From JAJUFS01 sp036381175 (GTDB lineage: Bacteria; Pseudomonadota; Gammaproteobacteria; Natronospirales; JAJUFS01), in NCBI GenBank assembly GCA_036381175.1, contig DASVDI010000025.1:1-64000 (forward strand): 64,000 nucleotides of DNA, in the 5' to 3' direction. The notes beneath the pieces were generated by a model. It saw nothing but the letters and a program-made list of their open reading frames with translations, was not told the origin of the DNA and searched no databases. This document shows, in pieces, positions 58,207 through 64,000 of this stretch. How positions within the stretch are numbered: position 1 is the first letter of the stretch; each line of letters starts with the position of its first letter. The translations under genes and the position numbers were made by a program.

Positions 58207-58527
58207 TCAGCCCTTCATTGAATCCATGTCTTCGACATTGATGCTGTTGCGGTTGCGGAACAGCACGACGAGGATCGCAAGGCCAATTGCCGCTTCCGCC
58301 GCCGCGACCGTCAGGATGAAGAACACGAATACCTGCCCTGCCACGTCATCGAGATAACGCGAAAAGGCAATGAAATTCATGTTGACAGCCAGCAGCATCA
58401 TCTCGATGCACATCAGCAGCACGATGACGTTCTTCCGGTTCAGGAAGATACCGGCAACGGCAATGCTGAACAGCACCGCACCGAGCGTCAGGTAGTGGTA
58501 CAGCGAAATCGGATCGAAGAAATTCAT
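58207..58527 (-). CDS. nuoK: NADH-quinone oxidoreductase subunit K
   Basis: A small membrane subunit with three transmembrane helices and 106 residues. The two buried glutamates used in proton transfer are in LLMCIEMMLLAVNMNF and ILTVAAAEAAIGLAILV. It lies between nuoJ and nuoL, 12 bases after nuoJ. Confidence 0.97.
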   Translation of the reverse strand: MNFFDPISLYHYLTLGAVLFSIAVAGIFLNRKNVIVLLMCIEMMLLAVNMNFIAFSRYLDDVAGQVFVFFILTVAAAEAAIGLAILVVLFRNRNSINVEDMDSMKG

Positions 58528-58539
58528 TCAGCTTTACTC

Positions 58540-59166
58540 TCAGTCAGCCTTCGGTCGGCTTTCGGTCTCGGACGGCATTTTCACCATCCGGATGCGATCT
58601 TCACGGCGCACCTTCACCTGCTCTGCCGGATCCTGCGCACGCGTGCCGCCGCGGCGGCGCATGGTCAGCGAGATGGCCACAATGATTCCGATCAGCAGGA
58701 TGACCGATGCGATCTCGAACGGATAAACGTATTCGGTATACATCACCTGGCCGATGGCCGTGGTGTTGCTGTAATCCGCCGGACGCGGTTCGGGCTTGAT
58801 GAATTCCGCGATGCCGAGCTGCTGCGACCACATCACCCACACCAGCAGCGACGCCATGAGAATCGCGACGACAGCTGCAACGGGCGCGAAGCGGATGAAA
58901 CCTTCCCTGACGACCGCGATGTTGATGTCGAGCATCATCACCACGAACAAAAACAGCACCATCACCGCACCGACATACACCAGCACCAGCGCGATGCCGA
59001 GGAATTCCGCTTCAAGCAGCAACCACAACACCGCGCTCGAGAAAAAGCACACAATCAAAAACAGCGCCGCGTGCACCGGGTTGCGCACGGTGATGACGGC
59101 GAGTGCGGCGCCGAGCAGCAGCACGGCCGCCGGAAAAAATATGAGTGTTTCCGCAGAAATCGGCAT
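58540..59166 (-). CDS. nuoJ: NADH-quinone oxidoreductase subunit J
   Basis: A membrane subunit of 208 residues with five helices. NPVHAALFLIVCFFSSAVLWLLLEAEFLGIALVLVYVGAVMVLFLFVVMML contains the conserved pi-bulge region of TM3. The C-terminal tail is basic and polar (RRRGGTRAQDPAEQVKVRREDR). It lies 21 bases after nuoI. Confidence 0.96.
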   Translation of the reverse strand: MPISAETLIFFPAAVLLLGAALAVITVRNPVHAALFLIVCFFSSAVLWLLLEAEFLGIALVLVYVGAVMVLFLFVVMMLDINIAVVREGFIRFAPVAAVVAILMASLLVWVMWSQQLGIAEFIKPEPRPADYSNTTAIGQVMYTEYVYPFEIASVILLIGIIVAISLTMRRRGGTRAQDPAEQVKVRREDRIRMVKMPSETESRPKAD

Positions 59167-59187
59167 CAGGCAATCCTCAACCAGTCA

Positions 59188-59679
59188 TCAACGATAGCGC
59201 GCGTCAGCGGCGCGATCGGCCGCGATCTGCGCTTCGTACTTGTCGCCGACCGCCAGCAGTTTTTCCTTGGTCATGATCTGCTCGCCGCGCTTCTCGAAAT
59301 GGAAATCGGAAACGCGCGTTTCGACGATCGCATCCACCGGGCAGGCTTCTTCACAGAATCCGCAGTAAATGCACTTGAAAAGGTCGATGTCGTAGCGCGT
59401 CGTGCGCCTCGTGCCGTCCTCGCGCATTTCGGAATCGATGGTGATGGCGAGCGCAGGACAAACGGCTTCGCACAGCTTGCAGGCGATGCAACGCTCCTCG
59501 CCATTCGCGTAACGGCGCTGTGCATGCAATCCGCGGAAGCGCGGCGACTTCGGCGTTTTCTCTTCCGGGTAGTAAACCGTGATTTTCGGCTTGAAGAAAT
59601 AACGCAACGTGAGACTCAGTCCCGCCCATAACTCCGACAGGAACCAGGTCTTGATCCAGGTGTTTATTGCCTGCTTCAT
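59188..59679 (-). CDS. nuoI: NADH-quinone oxidoreductase subunit I
   Basis: A ferredoxin-like peripheral subunit of 163 residues that holds clusters N6a and N6b. Both CxxCxxCxxxCP motifs are complete: CIACKLCEAVCP and CIYCGFCEEACP. The N-terminus MKQAINTWIKTWFLSELWAGL begins at 59679 and overlaps the nuoH stop as ATGA. The frame upstream is shadow sequence of nuoH. Confidence 0.97.
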   Translation of the reverse strand: MKQAINTWIKTWFLSELWAGLSLTLRYFFKPKITVYYPEEKTPKSPRFRGLHAQRRYANGEERCIACKLCEAVCPALAITIDSEMREDGTRRTTRYDIDLFKCIYCGFCEEACPVDAIVETRVSDFHFEKRGEQIMTKEKLLAVGDKYEAQIAADRAADARYR

Positions 59680-60806
59680 GTCGTAATCACCGGATTTTTC
59701 GTGGCCGTGAGTTTGCCCAGCAGGATCAGCAGCGCGCTGCCAGCGAGCACGACGTAACCGAGCGTGATCCACTCCCAGCCCATGACGATGAACAGGCCCA
59801 TCACCATCAGCCAGACGATCGTCACGGGAATGAACACCTTCCAGCCGAGACGCATGATCTGGTCATAGCGATAGCGCGGGAATGTCGCGCGCAGCCACAG
59901 GAAGGCGTAGATGAAGACGCCCATCTTGGCGAAGAACCAGACAATGCCCGGCACCGCGGCGGTCACTGTCTCGATGCCTGGAATGCCCGCGAACGGATTC
60001 AGCCAGCCGCCGAAGAAGAAGATCACGCACAATCCCGAGATCAGGATCATGTTCGCGTACTCGGCGAGGAAGAATACCGCGAACGCCGTGCCGGAATATT
60101 CCACGTGGAAACCGGCGACGATTTCCGATTCGCCTTCCGCAACGTCGAACGGCGCGCGGTTGGTTTCCGCGACACCCGAAATGAAATACACAAGAAACAA
60201 CGGGAACAACGGCAACCAGAACCAGTTGAACAGGCTGCCCGACTGCGCCTCGACGATGTCGCCGAGATTCAGCGATCCGCCTGCCATCAGCACGCCGACC
60301 AGCGCGAAGCCCATCGCGATTTCGTAGGCAACGATCTGCGCGGCGGAACGCATGGCGCCAAGGAAGGCGTACTTCGAATTCGATGCCCAGCCCGCGATGA
60401 TGACGCCGTAAACGCCCATCGATGTCAGCGCCAATATATAAAGGAGTGATGCATTGATGTCCGCAAGCACCCAGCCGTCGGCAAACGGGACCACCGCCCA
60501 GGCTGCGAACGCCGGCACCAGCGAGATGATTGGTGCGACCAGGAACAGGAAGCGGTTCGCATTGCTCGGAACAATCACTTCCTTGAGGATCAGTTTCAGC
60601 ACGTCAGCCAACCACTGGAACGTGCCGTGGAAACCGACGCGGTTCGGACCGACGCGCCCCTGGATGTAGCCGATGACCTTGCGTTCGAGCAGCGTGTAGA
60701 AACCGACCGCGACGATCAGCGGCAGCATGATGACGACCACCCAGAACAGCGAGGTCAGCACCAGGCGTGCTTCCGGCCAGAGGCCGTTCCAGAATTCGAG
60801 AATCAT
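59676..60806 (-). CDS. nuoH: NADH-quinone oxidoreductase subunit H
   Basis: The subunit that forms the quinone chamber with NuoB and NuoD. The 376 residues contain LLERKVIGYIQGRVGPNRVGFHGTFQWLADVLKLILKE and the acidic chamber loop AETNRAPFDVAEGESEIVAGFHVEYSG. It overlaps nuoG and nuoI by four bases each. The length is longer than E. coli (325), mostly in the C-terminal part. Confidence 0.97.
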   Translation of the reverse strand: MILEFWNGLWPEARLVLTSLFWVVVIMLPLIVAVGFYTLLERKVIGYIQGRVGPNRVGFHGTFQWLADVLKLILKEVIVPSNANRFLFLVAPIISLVPAFAAWAVVPFADGWVLADINASLLYILALTSMGVYGVIIAGWASNSKYAFLGAMRSAAQIVAYEIAMGFALVGVLMAGGSLNLGDIVEAQSGSLFNWFWLPLFPLFLVYFISGVAETNRAPFDVAEGESEIVAGFHVEYSGTAFAVFFLAEYANMILISGLCVIFFFGGWLNPFAGIPGIETVTAAVPGIVWFFAKMGVFIYAFLWLRATFPRYRYDQIMRLGWKVFIPVTIVWLMVMGLFIVMGWEWITLGYVVLAGSALLILLGKLTATKNPVITT

Positions 60807-63178
60807 TTCGAATCCTCCGCCTTCGACAATTCGACAGCACCGGTACGTGCGCCGAGCGTCGCCGTCGCTTCAACGCCGCTCGCGATGAACACTGTGCCGT
60901 CAATCACCCCCGAGTCGACGCGCACCGGAAGAATTGCCGCGCAATCGCCCTGCCTGACATTCACGTACATGCCATCGCTCATGCCGAGCCGTTCGGCATC
61001 GGCGGCGCTGATGTTCACGGAAGCCTGGCGTTTCGCGTCCGCGGTCACCTGCAACGAACCGGCGCGACGCACCAAGCCGTCCGTTCCGTACAACGCTGTT
61101 TCCGCGACGCGCAGCAGCCCGTCACGTTTTTCTTCGGCGCGCAGTTCATGTGTGAACGCAGGCTTTCTCGCCGCCGGCTCGCCGATCGCGGCACGCGCAG
61201 CGTCCGTAACGTCGGTCGGCGCCATGTAATCGAAGTCGGGCACGTCGAGCAGGTTGCCGAGCACGCGCAGCACTTTCCAGGCAGGACGCGCTTCGCCGAT
61301 CGGCTTCGACGCGCCGCCGAACGACTGCCACGTACCTTCGGCGTTGATGTAACTGCCCGCAGTCTCGCCAAACGTGCCGATCGGCAGCAACACGTCCGCG
61401 TAATCCTTCATCGTGTCCGTGACGAAGCTCGTCAGCACGACGACCTTGTCGGCCTGCTTCAACGCGTTCAGCGTTTCGGCGCCATCCCAGCAATCCATTT
61501 CCGGTTCGACGCCAAGCAGCAGGTACGCCTTGCGCGGCTTGCTGAACATCTCGCGCGCATTCAAACCGTTCTTGCCAGAAATCGCGCCAGGAATTGCGCC
61601 AGCGAGCCAGCCACCGGCAGCGTTAGCGCCTCCCGCGAGCACACCGAAGCTCGCGCCGGACATGTCCGCAATGGCAGCGGCAAGCGCCTGCAAGTCCGCA
61701 AAGCGCGGATGCGCTTCGGCCAGGTCGCCGAGAATGACCGCGCATTCCTTGCCATCCAGTAGTTGCTTCGCGACATTTTCCATCGCCGCGCTCGGCTTCA
61801 CGCCGGTGACAAATTTCCTGAGATTCGCGGGCAGCGTTTTGCCAGACTGCTTCGCCAGCACTTGCGCGACGCCGGCGAGCGAAACGGCCATCTCGTCATA
61901 AGCAACGATGGACTCATTCGCAATCGGAAACAGGAAATCGAACTTGCGCGGATTCACCAACGAAATGTTCGCGCCTTTCATCGCCGCCTTGCGGATGCGA
62001 TGGGCGGCGATCGGCACATCCTTTCGAAGCGACGATCCGACGATCAATGCGGCATCGAGATTCTCGAGACTCGCGATGCTGCGGCCAAGCGACGGGAAAG
62101 ACGCTTCGCTGTCGGCAACGAAATCCGCCTGGCGCACGCGGTAATCGATGTTGCTCGCACCGAGATGATCGGCGATGCGACGGGCAAGGAAAAATTCTTC
62201 CACTGTCGATGACGGCGAAGCGAGAATGCCAAGCTCGTTCGCATCGACATCCTTGATGCCCTGCGCCGCGGCTTGCAGCGCCGTTTCCCAGTTCGTCTCC
62301 CGCCACGTGCCGTTTTCTTTCACCAGCGGCTTCTGCAAGCGATCGCCGGCATGCATGCCTTCATAACCGAAACGGTCGCGATCCGAAATCCAGGTTTCGT
62401 TCACGGCTTCGTTGGTCCGCGGCACGGTGCGCACGAACTTGCCGCGCAACACATGGCCGAACAGGCTGGAACCTGCGGCGTCATGCGGCGAAACCAGCTT
62501 GTGATTGATCATTTCCCATGCGCGTCCGCGCATGCGAAATGGCTTGGAGTTCAGCGCGCCAACTGGGCAAAGATCAATGACGTTGCCGGACAATTCGTGA
62601 TCGACGCTGCGCTCGATAAACGTGCGGATGCGCATGTGCTCGCCACGGCCAACCGCACCGAGTTCCTGGATGCCCGCGACTTCCGTTCCGAAACGCACAC
62701 AACGCGTGCAGTGAATGCAACGAGTCATGTCCGTCGAAATCAACGGACCGATATTTTCGTCCTTGATGATGCGCTTGCGCTCGGTGTAGCGCGACACGTC
62801 GCTGCCGTAACCCATCGCAAGATCCTGCAATTCGCATTCGCCACCCTGGTCGCACACTGGGCAATCCAGCGGATGGTTGATGAGCAGGAATTCCATCACG
62901 GCTTTCTGCGCGGCAACTGCTTTCGGCGATTCGGTAAAAACCTTCATGCCGTCGGCAACCGGCGTTGCGCAGGCCGGCAACGGCTTCGGCGCCTTTTCGA
63001 CTTCGACCAGGCACATGCGGCAGTTGGCGGCGACGGACAGTTTCTCGTGGTAACAGAAACGCGGAATGTAAATGTCCGCGTCATCCGCAACCTGGATGAC
63101 CATCGCGCCCTTCTTCGCCTTGAGCGGCTTGCCGTCGATTTCTATCGTAACCAGATCGTCACTCATTTCCTGTTCCAT
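60803..63178 (-). CDS. nuoG: NADH-quinone oxidoreductase subunit G
   Basis: The largest peripheral subunit, a molybdopterin-oxidoreductase relative of 791 residues. The 2Fe-2S site is in PRFCYHEKLSVAANCRMCLVEVEK, N5-type histidine and cysteines in DCPVCDQGGECELQDLA, N4-type in TRCIHCTRCVRFGTE, and the NAD-side domain follows. I place the start at ATG 63178 (MEQEMSDDLVTIEIDG); a second ATG at 63166 is possible. It starts 17 bases after nuoF and overlaps nuoH as ATGA. Confidence 0.95.
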   Translation of the reverse strand: MEQEMSDDLVTIEIDGKPLKAKKGAMVIQVADDADIYIPRFCYHEKLSVAANCRMCLVEVEKAPKPLPACATPVADGMKVFTESPKAVAAQKAVMEFLLINHPLDCPVCDQGGECELQDLAMGYGSDVSRYTERKRIIKDENIGPLISTDMTRCIHCTRCVRFGTEVAGIQELGAVGRGEHMRIRTFIERSVDHELSGNVIDLCPVGALNSKPFRMRGRAWEMINHKLVSPHDAAGSSLFGHVLRGKFVRTVPRTNEAVNETWISDRDRFGYEGMHAGDRLQKPLVKENGTWRETNWETALQAAAQGIKDVDANELGILASPSSTVEEFFLARRIADHLGASNIDYRVRQADFVADSEASFPSLGRSIASLENLDAALIVGSSLRKDVPIAAHRIRKAAMKGANISLVNPRKFDFLFPIANESIVAYDEMAVSLAGVAQVLAKQSGKTLPANLRKFVTGVKPSAAMENVAKQLLDGKECAVILGDLAEAHPRFADLQALAAAIADMSGASFGVLAGGANAAGGWLAGAIPGAISGKNGLNAREMFSKPRKAYLLLGVEPEMDCWDGAETLNALKQADKVVVLTSFVTDTMKDYADVLLPIGTFGETAGSYINAEGTWQSFGGASKPIGEARPAWKVLRVLGNLLDVPDFDYMAPTDVTDAARAAIGEPAARKPAFTHELRAEEKRDGLLRVAETALYGTDGLVRRAGSLQVTADAKRQASVNISAADAERLGMSDGMYVNVRQGDCAAILPVRVDSGVIDGTVFIASGVEATATLGARTGAVELSKAEDSK

Positions 63179-63195
63179 CAACTTGGTGGAGCGCT

Positions 63196-64000
63196 TCAGG
63201 CGGCGGTGTCCTGGCGCTTCTTCGCGCCGGGACCGACCATGCAGCAACCGTGTTCGATGTGATACGCGAATTCGTCGCGAAAGTGCTTGATGAAACTGCG
63301 CACCGGCATCGCCGCGGCGTCGCCCAGCGCGCAGATCGTGTGTCCTTCGATCTTGCTCGCAACATCATCGAGCATCGCGAGATCTTCCATTCGTCCCTGG
63401 CCGTTCTCGATGCGCGACACCACGCGATACAGCCAGCCCGTGCCTTCACGGCATGGCGTGCACTGACCGCAGGATTCCGAGTAATAGAAACGCGAAATCC
63501 GCTGCAGCAGCTTCACCATGCAGGTGTCTTCATCGACAACCACGACCGCACCTGAACCGAGCATCGATCCGGTCACATCGCGAATGGATTCATAATCCAT
63601 GTTCGCGTTCATCATCATCTCGCCGGGAACAACCGGCACGGATGAACCGCCAGGAATCACGGCCTTGAGTTTCTTGCCTTTCCAGACACCGCCCGCCAGC
63701 TCCAGCAGCTCACTGAACGGCATGCCCATCCGAATTTCGTAATTGCCCGGCTTTTCAACATGACCGGATACCGAAAAGATCTTGCTGCCGCCGCTTTTCT
63801 CGGTGCCGAGACCAGCAAACCATTTCGCGCCCTTGCGCATGATGGCGGGCACGGATGCATAGGTTTCGGTGTTATTGATGGTCGTCGGTTTGCCGTAAAG
63901 ACCGTAATTCGCCGGGAACGGCGGTTTGAAGCGCGGCATTCCCTTCTTGCCTTCCAGCGATTCCAGCAGCGCAGTTTCTTCGCCACAGATGTAAGCACCC
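63196..64000 (-). CDS. nuoF: NADH-quinone oxidoreductase subunit F, C-terminal part (cut by window edge)
   Basis: The flavin subunit that oxidises NADH; its N-terminal part lies beyond the window. The 268 codons present begin GAYICGEETALLESLEGKKGMPRFKPPFPANYGLYGKPT, the NADH/FMN region. The N3 [4Fe-4S] cluster ligands are in ESCGQCTPCREGTGWL and the later cysteine in HTICALGDAAAMPVRSF. It ends 17 bases before nuoG. Everything visible is intact. Confidence 0.96.
   Translation of the reverse strand, partial: GAYICGEETALLESLEGKKGMPRFKPPFPANYGLYGKPTTINNTETYASVPAIMRKGAKWFAGLGTEKSGGSKIFSVSGHVEKPGNYEIRMGMPFSELLELAGGVWKGKKLKAVIPGGSSVPVVPGEMMMNANMDYESIRDVTGSMLGSGAVVVVDEDTCMVKLLQRISRFYYSESCGQCTPCREGTGWLYRVVSRIENGQGRMEDLAMLDDVASKIEGHTICALGDAAAMPVRSFIKHFRDEFAYHIEHGCCMVGPGAKKRQDTAA

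Overview
The window is an uninterrupted stretch of bacterial core chromosome, about 60% GC by eye. I read it as a gammaproteobacterium outside the Enterobacterales, of the Pseudomonas/Xanthomonas/Woeseia type. The basis is gene order: gyrA-serC-hisC-aroA-cmk-rpsA-ihfB-lapAB, mtnA/mtaD-ubiG-mupP-yciK as in Pseudomonas, smc-zipA-ligA, dksA-gluQ, tRNA-fMet-rimP-nusA-infB-rbfA-truB-rpsO-pnp, and a Nuo complex I operon. ZipA, LapAB, DksA and RmuC are typical of this class. I see no phage, plasmid, transposase, toxin-antitoxin, CRISPR or defence genes.

Layout. 1-3060: start of uvrB (-), a class I aminotransferase (+), tRNA-Asn with its own promoter and a terminator shared with galU (-), then a small secreted helix-hairpin-helix protein (-). 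3174-15080 (-): gyrA, serC, a short-form serA, hisC, aroA, cmk, rpsA, ihfB, lapA, lapB. In this supra-operon the pheA slot holds serA and tyrA is absent. 15184-23463: mtnA (-), then an OmpA-like lipid-independent envelope protein, an MscS channel, and a tightly overlapped + strand run mtaD-ubiG-mupP-rmuC-NDUFAF6-like gene, followed by yciK. 23553-28704 (-): yciO, an M50 protease, trpS, scpA, scpB, rluB. 28805-30922 (+): yciB, yciI, bolA-like, and a PpiC lipoprotein. 31256-37482 (-): smc, zipA, ligA. 37600-42012 (+): queF, cysZ-like, dksA, gluQ, phaR-like, yheT-like. 41993-44257 (-): a patatin-type Vd autotransporter. 44382-53126 (-): the translation/RNA operon from tRNA-fMet to pnp. 53206-64000 (-): nuoF (partial) to nuoN.

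The genes mostly serve translation and RNA decay (rpsA, infB, rbfA, truB, rpsO, pnp, trpS, gluQ, rluB), transcription (nusA, dksA), chromosome structure (gyrA, smc, scpAB, ihfB, ligA), amino-acid synthesis (serC/serA, hisC, aroA), envelope work (lapAB, mupP, zipA, galU) and respiration (nuo, ubiG).

No wholly new system is evident. The most interesting signals are a dispersed intergenic repeat family built on GACAGGATTAACAGGATT at three loci, two further palindromic repeats flanking yciK, and a possible structured RNA before a very strong terminator at 31083-31117. Several core genes also carry unusual features: a TrpS with a [4Fe-4S]-type cysteine signature, an NDUFAF6-like squalene-synthase relative, a class II-like AroA with a glyphosate-sensitive-type glycine, a DksA with a histone H1-like tail, and a 50-bp dual-coding overlap of scpB and rluB.
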